Below are positions 48,366 to 58,602 of a stretch of DNA of 64,000 nucleotides, in pieces (within the stretch, counting starts at the first letter, position 1; each line of letters starts with the position of its first letter). The notes below the pieces were generated by a model, which did not search any database, was not told the origin of the DNA, and was given only the letters and a program-made list of their open reading frames with translations. The DNA is from Exophiala sp. HKRS030 (lineage: Eukaryota; Ascomycota; Eurotiomycetes; Chaetothyriales; Herpotrichiellaceae), in contig JAHWDD010000002.1 of the NCBI GenBank assembly GCA_023897205.1, positions 2,604,001 to 2,668,000 on the forward strand, given 5' to 3'. The position numbers were made by a program, and so were the translations under genes.

Positions 48366-50471
48366 ATGGACGACGCCATACCGTTCGACATTCAAAATGT
48401 CCTCCGACTGTCCCTCAAATCTTCCAGTGATCTTGTCCAAGTCTTAGAAACTTCCCGACGAAGGGGTCCGACGCCGGAACATCTACAGAAGATCATCGAA
48501 GTCCTACTATGGCACCGCAGGTTCATTGTGACCTATTACGCCGTCATAGGTGTTGTGGTTGTGATCTCATGTGGTGTGAAGATATATAAAAGTTCAAAGA
48601 GGCGGAAAACACAGCGACATGAAACCGAGAGATGTACAGCAGCGTCGTCCGAGACGGTATCATCATCGTCCAGTACATTGAGAGGCACGGTGACACCGCC
48701 CCCTGGCAAGAGTGACGATGTGTGCTGCAGTGAAACAACACCTTTGCTCTTTCGGGGGTCCGTCACTAGTCCTCGGCGGCCTCTTCTGTTACACCGGTTG
48801 AAGGCCTTCCTCTTGTACCAGCCGCCGCCTATACGCGCCTTGACATCTCCATCCAATGTTCTCCCCGACAACGGAACATCCTTGCTGCTTTTGTTCTTCC
48901 TTGGAGTCAATCTCTTCTACCTGTTGTACCGATCACCCCTGACCATATCATGGATCTTCATCCTGGCTGATCGAGCTGGCCTCTTATTCGTCGTGAACTT
49001 ACCAGTTCTCTATCTCTTAGCAGCAAAGACGAACCAACCCATCAAACTCGTCACTGGCTGGTCCTACGAAGGGTTGAATCTTTTCCATCGACGACTGGGC
49101 GAATGGATGATAGCAGTGTCCATTATCCATATGCTTGGTATGTTCGTCGTCTGGTACACCATCCTTCGTCCACTCGACTTCGACCTCATACGATACTTAA
49201 CCGCACCTGTGGTTTTCGTCGGAATCTCTGCCATAATTTCTTATTTTATCATATACATAACGAGCGTCGGCTGGTTTCGACATCTATATTACGAGGCTTT
49301 TCTTGGTCTGCACATATTCTTCCAGGTGGCAGCACTCGCTTTTCTGTTCTTCCATTATCCCACTGCTCGACCGTACGTGGCAGGAACGCTTTTCATTTGG
49401 GCCATTGATAGACTGGTCTGGCGGATGTCACTGTCCAGCCGGAAATACCTTGCTACATTAGATGTGGCTCCGGATGGGCACACCGTTCTACTTCACTGCG
49501 ACATAGACCTGCAGCGGACACTCCTCGGCCTCCGAGTTGGGTTACATCACGGATGGCTTCCTGGACAACATGTGTTCCTCACCATTCCATCGATGGGCTT
49601 CAAATATCGCTTCCAAACACACCCCTTCACTATTGCATCGCCAGCTCCAGCACAGAACGCTGGTGTCAAATCTTGGCCTCTCGAGCTTGTCATTCGTTCC
49701 ATCGATGGCTTCTCCTTGGACTTGTTGAAATACGCTCGTCATCATCAACACTGCGAGGTAATCATGGACGGCCCACACGGTGGCATCGAGGCCCTCGAGG
49801 CTGCCCACAAGGCCGATCGTGTCTGCTTCGTCGCAGGTGGGAGTGGCATCGCCGTCACATATCCACTAGCCTGGGACGTCCGAGTTGACCGTTCGATGCA
49901 ACCCGATGCCCCAGTGAGCACCCGAACCGTCTACCGTGGAGGGATCAAGTCTACACAATCCGTGGTTGACTGTGGTCCTTTCGCCAACTTCTCCGGCTAC
50001 GCCCATTTCTGGGTACGACAGGACTCGTCCCACGCAACGTGGATTTCGATGTTTCCTCGAGCCAGAAGTGTCAAACAAGATCCTACGATGATGAAAGTCT
50101 ATCCCCGAAGCCTTGAAGGTGATGCTGATCAGGAAGAAGTGGCGAGCATTGTGACTCGGTCCTTCGACACAAGAGGCCCACGTTCCGAGGGTGGTAGACC
50201 TGATGTCAAAGGTGAAGTTTGGAACTGGGTGACTTCTACCTCGTCAACGAGATCATCGTCTTCTACATTGCTTGCCGCGGCTGGGACGGAGTCTGGGGTG
50301 ATCACTGTCAAAGATTCGGCGAGCAGTCAGAATGATTCGAAAAACAGAGAAAAGATATGCATCATTGTCTCCGGCCCGGATGGACTTGTGCGGGATGTTA
50401 GGAATGTTGTAGCCCAGCTTGTCCAGGAAGGATGGGATGTAAATGTACATGTGGAAAAATTCGGGTGGTGA
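48366..50471 (+). CDS. Ferric reductase-like transmembrane protein (FRE family)
   Basis: The protein should pass electrons from NADPH via FAD and two hemes to reduce Fe(III) or Cu(II). It is a single 701-residue exon. The ATG at 48366 (MDDAIPFDIQNV) is the first in frame. Heme ligands are visible as two His-x13-His pairs: in FHRRLGEWMIAVSIIH and in LHIFFQVAALAFLFFH. The FAD site is HPFTIAS, the NADPH site VAGGSGIAVTYP, and the C-terminal NADPH segment is VSGPDGLVRDV to VEKFGW. An acidic dileucine (ETTPLL) in the cytosolic N-terminal loop could be a vacuolar sorting signal. It is divergent from the CFEM gene, with an SreA-like site upstream. Confidence 0.92.
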   Translation: MDDAIPFDIQNVLRLSLKSSSDLVQVLETSRRRGPTPEHLQKIIEVLLWHRRFIVTYYAVIGVVVVISCGVKIYKSSKRRKTQRHETERCTAASSETVSSSSSTLRGTVTPPPGKSDDVCCSETTPLLFRGSVTSPRRPLLLHRLKAFLLYQPPPIRALTSPSNVLPDNGTSLLLLFFLGVNLFYLLYRSPLTISWIFILADRAGLLFVVNLPVLYLLAAKTNQPIKLVTGWSYEGLNLFHRRLGEWMIAVSIIHMLGMFVVWYTILRPLDFDLIRYLTAPVVFVGISAIISYFIIYITSVGWFRHLYYEAFLGLHIFFQVAALAFLFFHYPTARPYVAGTLFIWAIDRLVWRMSLSSRKYLATLDVAPDGHTVLLHCDIDLQRTLLGLRVGLHHGWLPGQHVFLTIPSMGFKYRFQTHPFTIASPAPAQNAGVKSWPLELVIRSIDGFSLDLLKYARHHQHCEVIMDGPHGGIEALEAAHKADRVCFVAGGSGIAVTYPLAWDVRVDRSMQPDAPVSTRTVYRGGIKSTQSVVDCGPFANFSGYAHFWVRQDSSHATWISMFPRARSVKQDPTMMKVYPRSLEGDADQEEVASIVTRSFDTRGPRSEGGRPDVKGEVWNWVTSTSSTRSSSSTLLAAAGTESGVITVKDSASSQNDSKNREKICIIVSGPDGLVRDVRNVVAQLVQEGWDVNVHVEKFGW

Positions 50472-51085
50472 ATATACAAATACTGGAATATATTATGGAT
50501 ATGCATTTTATGTGGTTACGGTGATGATGATGATGATGACTGGTACAGTGATACTTTTTATACGTTACAGAGGAGATTTAGCAACATTACAGAACATACA
50601 TTCTTGATCATTGCGTCAGTTCTCCAGAACACAAGATAGACAATACACACATTCTAACAAGATTTGCGATTTTTGTCCGGTCATGTTGGGAGACGTGGAT
50701 TTGATTGCGTGTTGTTGGCGTCCCCCAATCTTCCCTAGCCCATGTTCCGCACATAACGTTATGTTTACCAAACCTCACATCCACTCTTGTTTTTCGCGCT
50801 CGCTCTCTCTCTCTCTCTCTTTACCAAATTATATCCCTCGCATAACGCGAAGGAAAAAAGATTCGAAAATTCCGTCATCTTGATCCATCGCCGTGTATGA
50901 AGGGTGTATATAAAGGTAAGGTTGTCCTGTTGTTGTTGTTGTCAAAATGGTCAGTATACAATTCGTATTATCATCAACACCCGTCAACATTGTTCAAAGT
51001 ACAAATATCCATTCCATACAAAGATTCTACACTCCCTCAAAAACACTTGTTGCCTATCTATCGTGTGACCTCTTCGAGTCAAGAA
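50472..51085. other. Intergenic stretch with simple repeats
   Basis: A GAT repeat lies at 50521-50538 and a (CT)9 tract at 50803-50820, the latter probably in the promoter of the MAPEG gene. No gene is visible. Confidence 0.5.
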
Positions 51086-51813
51086 ATGACCACCACTTCA
51101 ACAACCAAAACCGCAATGTCCGGCGCCAGCACCACCCCACCACCACAATCTTCCTGGCCATACTTTTCTTCACGCTCTTTCGCCTTGCACGCCATTCCCG
51201 TCTCCTACGCCCTGGCGTACCCACCACACATTTACGTCCTGGGCAAGCTCATGTCTACGTCGACGTCTTCGACCGCTCACGCATTCACCAACATGGTCCC
51301 GAGGGTGAACCTGGAACGCCTGGGACCCTCCCTACCCAAAGCCACCACGGACATGCTCTGGCGCGCGAGGGGTTGCCATTTGAACGCCCTGGAAGGGTTT
51401 CCTCTGTTCGCGGCTGCGATGGTAAGTCCCTGGACCCAGAATCGTTACATATGGATCATCAAGTATCCCCAAGTCTTTCCATAAACCCATCCCCCCTTCC
51501 ACCCTCCCCCTTGATACGTTTACTCGAACCCGCTGACCGAAAGCGACAGATCGCGGGTACATGCACCTCCCTCCCCACGAGGGATCTCAACATCTGTGCG
51601 GCAGAGTACTTGACCGCCCGGGTCGTGTACAGTGTCTTGTACATGACCGTCCGGAGTGAGGCGGCGAGTTATCTCAGGTCCGCGGTCTACTTTTACAGCG
51701 TGGGCATACCCTTTTACGTCCTCTGGAAGGCCGGTTGGAAGGTCGCGGCGGGGGCCACCCAGGACACAAACAACAGCCAAGATGGTATCAAGGGGGAGAC
51801 GAAGAAGTTTTAA
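51086..51813 (+). CDS. MAPEG-family membrane protein
   Basis: Two exons (51086-51421, 51550-51813) give about 199 residues. The MAPEG pattern is visible: PHIYVLGKL in the first helix, NMVPRVNLERL, the RARGCHLNALEGFPLFAAAM motif and a second pair of helices with LTARVVYSVLYM. Members are glutathione-dependent transferases or peroxidases, but many fungal ones are uncharacterised. An upstream ATG exists in the same frame (50897), but the one at 51086 matches family starts better. Confidence 0.8.
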
Positions 51814-52081
51814 CCTATAGGCATTTCTACTTCGTAATGCTTCTTTGGGTTGGGGCAATGAGGCTACGAGGATATAATAGAACAGACCAAAGTCTCCAAT
51901 CATCATTCAGATGATCAACACAAGTCTGTGGTTTGAATTCTGTTTGTATAAAATCTTTTGGGGTACTATCTCTGGAGAGGGCAGGAAAGTAGCTGCCACA
52001 TCATCCGCTCCAATGTCTCAAACACATACATATACACAAAAGAAAACGTTATAACCTGTCTACATCTCCTCCTTGGATCAA

Positions 52082-53671
52082 TCAGACCTTTTTCTCCTTT
52101 TCCGATTCCAATTGTTTTGCAAGAGCTCCCTTTTTAGCTTTTGCCCGCTTTTCACTCGCATACCGCCAGCTTCGGGCAAAACCTGCTGTTATGGGTCCTT
52201 TGAGACTCTGCGTAAATGAAGGCCATCGAATGGTCGACTCTATGACCTGTCGCACTTCCTCACGTAAGCCGCCGCCTTCGGTATCAGAAGCGATTCGTTG
52301 TTCGAAAGGACCACCCTCCCGTTTTCGGATACGATCTGGATCTTCATCCTTTGTCTGTTCAAGCATCCTCAAGAATTCGGATCGAGGGATGTTGAATTTG
52401 GATTGATATTCAAAGTACAATTTCTGACGGAAGGCACTGGGCAGGCGTCGAACCATATGTCCTCGGGTGACAGGGTCCATGTTCTGAGCCAGTTTCGCGT
52501 TGACAGTCGGATCATCCAACCAATCTCGACTGGAGCATGCGGAATCGACAAAAGAGATATTAGGAAGGTTGTCAACAAGTGGTGCATAGAGACGGCGGAA
52601 GTTCTGGAGCTGGTGCTTTACAATGTTCTCAACTTTGCGAGGATCATCGCCCCCAATGCTCATTCTCGGATCACCCATGTAGGATATCCCGGCGATGGTC
52701 CCATACAACTCGCGTTCGGTGAAATTGGCAGGAAGAAGCAGTAGGGCTGTACGGACAGCTGCAATCAAATTGACTTGATTGGCAAGTCGGACAGCTGGGT
52801 TGTCGCGCAAGATCTTGACTGGTTTCTGTAGGCGGCCGGCAAGGTACAGAGTATTCCACTCTGACAGATCCTTACATAAGGTGTCCAAATTGACCACACC
52901 GTATTTTATAAGAGTTCCGTTGACAGTGATAAAAGGATTAAAGTAGACTCCAGCTCCAAAGGAGTCCTGGATCTTGGAAACAGCATAAGAACCCAACGAG
53001 CCAACCGCCGAGTAATGGTCCCGATGCTCTTGCAGGTTCAAAGAATGCCAATGTTGACTGTATGAAACACCAAATATGAAATCAATCATTTTTTGGTTTC
53101 CATCTTGAACTTTCATAATCGCTTCCGGAGGCGAAGGATGTAATTTAGAGTCTCCCACGGTGCTGCCTGAGCTTTGCGGAAATACACCAGATCCATACGC
53201 AAAGGCATACCGGATTGGCGCACGAAACTTCCAAAGTATCTGTCTCAACGCTTCTTTGAATTCTTCATTGATCAACATATGCTGATTGACTCCGAAATCC
53301 TTCCCAGGCAATTCAGAAAACTTTGATATGCTCAAATCCGGATTATCTTCCCAGTCTTGCGACCCCAATGATGACGTCGAAGGCTTCAGCGGACCTTCAC
53401 TGGAAGATTTAGTCTTGGAGGGGCTTAAGGTCCCTGGAGAGGGCTGCGACGTGGAGGGAGAGCTGCTCTGAGGCTTCTTAGCTTTTGATGGGTCGAATCC
53501 GGGAGGAGGACCTGAGTCTCGGCCGCGATCTTCCTGCAAGCTGGCATAGTATCGGACATTGTAGGAGGTGGGCAGGCGTCTGGAGGCTACGAGGAGAGGA
53601 AGTCGAGGAGCATGGTAGAGCTCCTGGAAGGCTCTCTTTCCCAGTACACTGGGAACAACTCGTAGTGTCAT
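52082..53671 (-). CDS. TAM41: Mitochondrial CDP-diacylglycerol synthase Tam41
   Basis: Tam41 makes CDP-diacylglycerol from phosphatidic acid and CTP on the matrix side of the inner mitochondrial membrane, for cardiolipin synthesis. The gene is intronless and encodes 529 residues. The first 40 residues are rich in Arg and hydrophobic residues, as in a mitochondrial presequence. A disordered Ser/Pro-rich stretch of about 90 residues follows, making it longer than the yeast protein (385). The nucleotidyltransferase core has AFAYGSGVFPQ, MIDFIFGVS, HWHSLNLQEHRDHYS and FGAGVYFNPF. It ends close to the MAPEG gene's end and diverges from the BIR gene. Confidence 0.93.
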   Translation of the reverse strand: MTLRVVPSVLGKRAFQELYHAPRLPLLVASRRLPTSYNVRYYASLQEDRGRDSGPPPGFDPSKAKKPQSSSPSTSQPSPGTLSPSKTKSSSEGPLKPSTSSLGSQDWEDNPDLSISKFSELPGKDFGVNQHMLINEEFKEALRQILWKFRAPIRYAFAYGSGVFPQSSGSTVGDSKLHPSPPEAIMKVQDGNQKMIDFIFGVSYSQHWHSLNLQEHRDHYSAVGSLGSYAVSKIQDSFGAGVYFNPFITVNGTLIKYGVVNLDTLCKDLSEWNTLYLAGRLQKPVKILRDNPAVRLANQVNLIAAVRTALLLLPANFTERELYGTIAGISYMGDPRMSIGGDDPRKVENIVKHQLQNFRRLYAPLVDNLPNISFVDSACSSRDWLDDPTVNAKLAQNMDPVTRGHMVRRLPSAFRQKLYFEYQSKFNIPRSEFLRMLEQTKDEDPDRIRKREGGPFEQRIASDTEGGGLREEVRQVIESTIRWPSFTQSLKGPITAGFARSWRYASEKRAKAKKGALAKQLESEKEKKV

Positions 53672-54022
53672 CCTGGAGGCAGTAAAGATTTAGATATAAC
53701 AAAGTGAACCATCGTCAATGCTACCGCATACTTAAAGACTCCATGGTGTGCTGTTGGCAAGGGTCGTGTGCATTGAATGGGGAGAATTCCACGTAGCACC
53801 AATTCAGGCCCATCCTACGTAAGGTGTTCGCAAGACAGATTCAGCCCTTGCGTCATTGGCGAACAGCCCCTTGCTGACTAAGTCGTGCCAAGAGAGCGCG
53901 AGCCATCGGTAAAGCCTCGGCAGAACTTGATTGCGGCCGTGTCAACAAACACATGAATGAGGTTCGCAACTGCGCTTCTCACCAATGTACTACCTACCTC
54001 TCCACAACTTTGTACTCGAGAA
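53672..54022. promoter_or_regulatory. Divergent promoter region
   Basis: The Tam41 gene (minus) and the BIR gene (plus) diverge across about 350 bases (285 if the upstream BIR ATG at 53957 is used). No specific site was recognised. Confidence 0.5.
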
Positions 54023-55681
54023 ATGGAGTACTCTACTCTTGAAGCGCGTCTCGCCAGCTTCGAGCCTCCGTCGAAACGATCAAAGCTAGGATGGCCTCAC
54101 AAAACACCAACACCCGACGAATTGGCCAAAGCTGGCTTCTACTACAAACCCTCGAGCGAAAGCAATGATAACACCATCTGCTTCATGTGCGGAAGATTTC
54201 TGGATGGCTGGGAACCTGATGATGATCCAATCCAGGAGCATTTGAAACACTCAAGCGATTGCGCATGGGCGATCCTTATGGACGCGGCTCAAAATGTGAG
54301 ACTTGATATCAACAATATGGACGATCCAACGGGAGAGCATCACGCAGATGCACGCCGAGCTACGTTTGGTATAGGATGGCCTCACGAATCGAAGCGTGGT
54401 TGGACGTGTAAAACTGAAAAGATGGTGGAGGCAGGCTGGTACTATGCCCCAACACCCGAGAGCGATGATTTTGTCAGCTGCACATATTGCAAACTATCGT
54501 TAGATGGCTGGGAACCCAAGGACAACCCTTTCGATGAGCATTATCGCAGGTCTCCCGACTGTCCTTTCTTCCATTTCGCAGGCACAACTGCGCCTTCAAA
54601 ACGACCCAAAGCCAAAAAAGGTCGCGCGTCAAGGTCTTCTCGGTCATCCAAAGTCTCGACTCGACTTTCGACTCAATCAGATAATACAACCATGCTCTCT
54701 GAAGCTCCCTCGCTCAATGACATACCAGACTTGGACGAATCAATAGATACCAGTACGACATCCGTGTTATCAACAATGTCAGTTGCTTCCACAGCCACGA
54801 CTAAAGGAAAGCGGAAAGGTGCGGGAGGAAGAGCCAAGACAACGAAAAGCAAGAAAGCGAAGACGACACGTTCAACAAAGGCCAAGAAGACGGAACCAGA
54901 GCCAGAGCCAGAAGTGACACCCGTTGAATTGCATGCCACGGAAGTAGAAATCGATGATGACAAGACCCCGACTCAGCTTCAGACACAAATGCAAACGCAA
55001 GACGAACCCGAAGCAGAATCTATACCTGATGTAATATCACAAGACCCAGTTCTCCCTAGTCCAAAACCTACGCCACGAAAAGAAATAGAATACCCGACCC
55101 TTGCCAACAGTCCCGGGATACGGAGCACACCACGACATTTGAGCCCAATCGGCGTTCCGCCACAACCTTCGCCAACTCCAGTTCGAACGAGGGCTACACC
55201 TTCTGCAAAAGGCACTGCCACCTCTTCGAGAACCGCTCCTCGATCCATTCCCCATCTTCAAGCTACCCCTCAGGCTACCACCGAATCACCTTATGCGGCG
55301 GGTCGCTCACCTTCTACAGATATAGAAAACGCTCCTCCCAGTGCGCGCTCTGCCTCGGTGCGGCATGCTCTGACATCTCAGACTCAAACGCAGACAGTTC
55401 CCCTCGCACCCTCAAGTCCTGGAGAGGTCGTGCCTGCTTGGGAGCCAGCTGACATTGAGCTCGTCTTCCAACCTGGTACACCTCAACCCGCAGATCTATT
55501 GGGATTGACAGGCGGCAAACTATCCAGAGAGGAAGAACAAATGACTGTGCAAGAGTGGATAGGACATGTCGCTAGTCAAGCAGAGAGCAGTTTACGAGCG
55601 GAAGCCGAGAGGGTGGTGGGTGTATTTGAGCGTGAAGGACAGAGAGCTATGGGTGTTCTGGAGGCGATCAAGTGTGTATGA
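54023..55681 (+). CDS. BIR-domain survivin homologue (Bir1)
   Basis: Bir1 is the chromosomal passenger subunit that targets Aurora kinase to centromeres and the spindle midzone. Two tandem BIR domains occupy roughly residues 8-92 and 100-190. The first zinc site is CFMCGRFLDGW to HLKHSSDCAW and the second CTYCKLSLDGW to HYRRSPDCPF. A basic, nuclear-signal-rich stretch follows (about 245-300), then a Ser/Pro/Thr-rich tail. The conserved C-terminus (WEPADIELVF, MTVQEWIGHVA, then a helix) is the likely passenger-complex binding part. An in-frame ATG also lies at 53957; MEYSTLEARLASFEPP at 54023 better matches fungal starts. At 552 residues it is shorter than many fungal Bir1 proteins. Confidence 0.9.
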   Translation: MEYSTLEARLASFEPPSKRSKLGWPHKTPTPDELAKAGFYYKPSSESNDNTICFMCGRFLDGWEPDDDPIQEHLKHSSDCAWAILMDAAQNVRLDINNMDDPTGEHHADARRATFGIGWPHESKRGWTCKTEKMVEAGWYYAPTPESDDFVSCTYCKLSLDGWEPKDNPFDEHYRRSPDCPFFHFAGTTAPSKRPKAKKGRASRSSRSSKVSTRLSTQSDNTTMLSEAPSLNDIPDLDESIDTSTTSVLSTMSVASTATTKGKRKGAGGRAKTTKSKKAKTTRSTKAKKTEPEPEPEVTPVELHATEVEIDDDKTPTQLQTQMQTQDEPEAESIPDVISQDPVLPSPKPTPRKEIEYPTLANSPGIRSTPRHLSPIGVPPQPSPTPVRTRATPSAKGTATSSRTAPRSIPHLQATPQATTESPYAAGRSPSTDIENAPPSARSASVRHALTSQTQTQTVPLAPSSPGEVVPAWEPADIELVFQPGTPQPADLLGLTGGKLSREEEQMTVQEWIGHVASQAESSLRAEAERVVGVFEREGQRAMGVLEAIKCV

Positions 55682-56512
55682 TTTGGGATTATCTCGGACA
55701 GGGATTTCGGTGTGTGCATATGATGCAGTATGAAAGGGGGAGGCGTGCAAAATTGACATGTCATGGAGTATCAAATGTGAATCTTGAGAATTGAGTTACA
55801 GAGCGTATTAGTAAGGCCCTGAGAGGGTCGAGAGTCAATGCATTATGAGCGAGCACGGCGTTATGATTGTGGGCATGCAGGGTGGTGTGTCTGTCTGTGT
55901 GTGGATTTGGTTCTTCGTTTGAATACTATTGGAAATCTTTTATCATGCCAGGTACAATGATATACCTTGGACCGAATTGCTTTTGAATGTTCATAGAAGT
56001 GTTCGAATGATCAAGATTTATTCAGGTTCATTTGTCCTATTTTGTTTCTGTCTGGATTTGGCTTATTTTTTTTGGCGTCCATCCATTAACCAGCCGAGTT
56101 GACATGAATACTTGGGTATGTATCTTGAAAATGGTAGAATTCCAACCGTGGTCTCTCTTCTCTTGCGTCTTGATTGACTCATATCATTTCCAGGTCTCAT
56201 GGGTATATCTTCATCTCGTCCTTGAAACAAAGCGACTTCCGAAAGGGTAGAATGGTTCCAACGTTTGCAATATGTGTCTTGTCTCCACGCGCTCCCTTTT
56301 TCTTCTTATCCCAACGAGATCGTCCTTTTCCGATTGCCGCACTTTGTACTCGAGTTCACCACACTCTTTGTGGAGGGTAGGGGGGGAGGTACAAATTGAC
56401 TTCTTTCCCGAGGACATGAGAACACCCGCATCTCCCCTCTAGCCCTATCCTTCCCACGCATTGTGGTCCATGTGGTGAAGTTGTTAGGTGGTTCAGCTAC
56501 CCAGTATATCAA
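55682..56512. other. Gene-free convergent stretch
   Basis: The BIR gene and the small zinc-protein gene end towards each other across 831 bases. No gene is visible. Confidence 0.5.
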
Positions 56513-57210
56513 TCACACGGCAATGTCAGCCCCGACGACATCCACCTCTTCAACGGGTGCACCCTTTTTCGCAGGTTGTCCAGACAATGCTGCATCTAGA
56601 CTTCGGAATTGTTCGATTTCGTGGATTTTGTCTGAAACACACAGAAATAAATTTAAAAAAGGTCAGCCTTCGTCGTCATCAAAAAAAAAGAGAGGGGAAG
56701 CGCAGGTGTGTCGTTTTTGGGGCATGTACAAAACGTACCGTCGGTGACCGGGCTCGTCGAAAAGATGGCCTTTTCCCGTTCCCCCAAACTAGGGTATATC
56801 CCTTCGTTGATCAACTGTTCGGCCAGGGCTCGTTTGTTGGTCCCGTCGGGGGAAGCTTTCCCTTGGGAGGCGAGTTCGGCTCGGGCCCTCTCCAGACACT
56901 CGTGGTAGTAGGAACTGTGGTTGATGTCGCACACCTGGTCCCACTGTTCGGACTTGTGGATCGGGCAAAAGTGGCGGCTGCACAAGAGGCACTGTTCGAG
57001 GTATTTCGTCGTGGGGCTGAAGTCACCCGGGTTCTGTTCGTCACAGAGGTAACAGGTCTTGACCAACACCGGTTTCTGGGGTCGCGAGGAGGACGTGGTG
57101 GGTTGGGGCGCCGCCGCAGCTGCAGAGGATGAGGTCGCTGACCCTGGACCTGAAATTGTGGTGTTGGTTGCGTTGATGGTGATGATGGGTGGTGGTGGGA
57201 TGGCGGACAT
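56513..57210 (-). CDS. Small Cys/His-rich, probably zinc-binding protein
   Basis: Two exons (57210-56739, 56631-56513) give about 196 residues. After a 45-residue Ser/Ala/Pro-rich start comes the Cys/His core: CYLCDEQ, KYLEQCLLCSRHFCPIHKS and QVCDINH to YHEC. The spacing of Cys pairs and His suggests two zinc sites, somewhat like AN1 or B-box fingers, but it matches neither exactly. A helical segment (RALAEQLINEGIYPSLGEREKAIF) follows. The second exon was placed because it keeps an amphipathic tail in frame (KIHEIEQFRSLDAALSG). I do not recognise the family; fungal homologues are likely uncharacterised. Confidence 0.75.
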
Positions 57211-58602
57211 TGTTGCAAAGGGTATGGAGGTAAAGTAGTAGTAGACTCGAGGGGAAAAAAAGGAGATGGTGGTTCGAGGCCAAAAGCTGAGGGAGGTGAG
57301 AAGGACGAGGGACCGGTCAGGCTGAATTTGAACTGTGATGGTTTTGAGATTGTTTGAGTATACGGAGTACGAGTAATGTGGTGGTGGTGGTGTATATCAA
57401 GTGGGAGATGTTTTTATAACGCTTCAATCTGGAAGATACGATACAAAAAGTAAGGTCAGCTTGTGAGAAAGAAGAGGGAGGAGGCCCCTCCTCTTTATTT
57501 TAGTTGTTACGCCATCTGCATCCAGCTGAAGGGATCACACTTTTCTCAGAACATCGGATTCATCGATAGTGGGTTTGGGCTCTTACGGAGTATCCGAGTA
57601 CTGTAGTAGGTCATAGATGGCATGGCATACTCCGTACCCTTTAGTTTCCTAAACTCCACAAAGGGGACCGACCGACCCTGCACTCCAGTACGGAAGTATC
57701 TCACCTTGTGTTACGAGTGTGGCTTGCCAAGTTGACATGGGTATCTTGGTGAGTCGTAACGCGCCTATGGATCTTCTTGGATTTTGACGTGGGTAGGCCG
57801 TGGTGTCTTCCCCAGACAGACATTGGTCGTTCGGGGTCCGAGAAATACTGTACAAAGTATAACACTCCAAGGCGTCCGAGGTTGTTGAACAATGCAAGGT
57901 AACATCAGTCTGCTCGTACTTACAGAGACCAGGAGATAACTCATTACGAGTATCCTTAAACCACAGATGCAGGCGGACAAAAAAAAGTCTTCAAACTGAG
58001 ACAAGCGAAAGCTGATGATGATCAGGTACAGACACAACAATCGACATTCCGATGCACACTGTACAATAGGAACAACCAAAAGATTGGCGACACGGGCTGG
58101 ATCCTCGTTATGGGCCCCTCAGCATCACGGAGTGTCGGGGCGCCGACTGGCCGTTTTTAGAGGGGCTCGATGATGGCCTCTCTGGGCTTTCCAGGGACTC
58201 TAGGGCCCAGTTCTGTTCGTAGCCTTATGACGTCGTAGGCGTTGTGATCAGCAGGAAGAGCCCGCCGTCATGAACATGGCGGGTGCTCGAAGATACTACA
58301 GTACGGAGTACAAACGAGGCTCTATCTTTTGTGGAGTAGCAACATGTACGGAGTATGCATATGGGCCTTCTGAGTGTGCTACTCGCAGGAAGGATTCGAT
58401 TGTGGAAAGCCAGTTTCGTCATAAGGACTCCCGGTTCTAGTACACTTGGAAGTTGTTTCAGGTGAAGAAAAGCCCAGCCGGACAGATACGAGTACTGCCC
58501 TAGGAGGATCATTCAAGGTCGAGAGAAAGGAGACCAAAAGGAAGAACAGACATTCCTTTTAGATCTTCTCACAGAAGGTAATAAAGGGAGAAACAACACC
58601 TT
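57211..58602. other. Gene-free stretch dense in the ACGGAGTA motif
   Basis: 1.4 kb without a convincing gene. Five copies of the recurring 8-mer ACGGAGTA or its complement lie at about 57362, 57585, 57629, 58303 and 58348. Confidence 0.6.
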
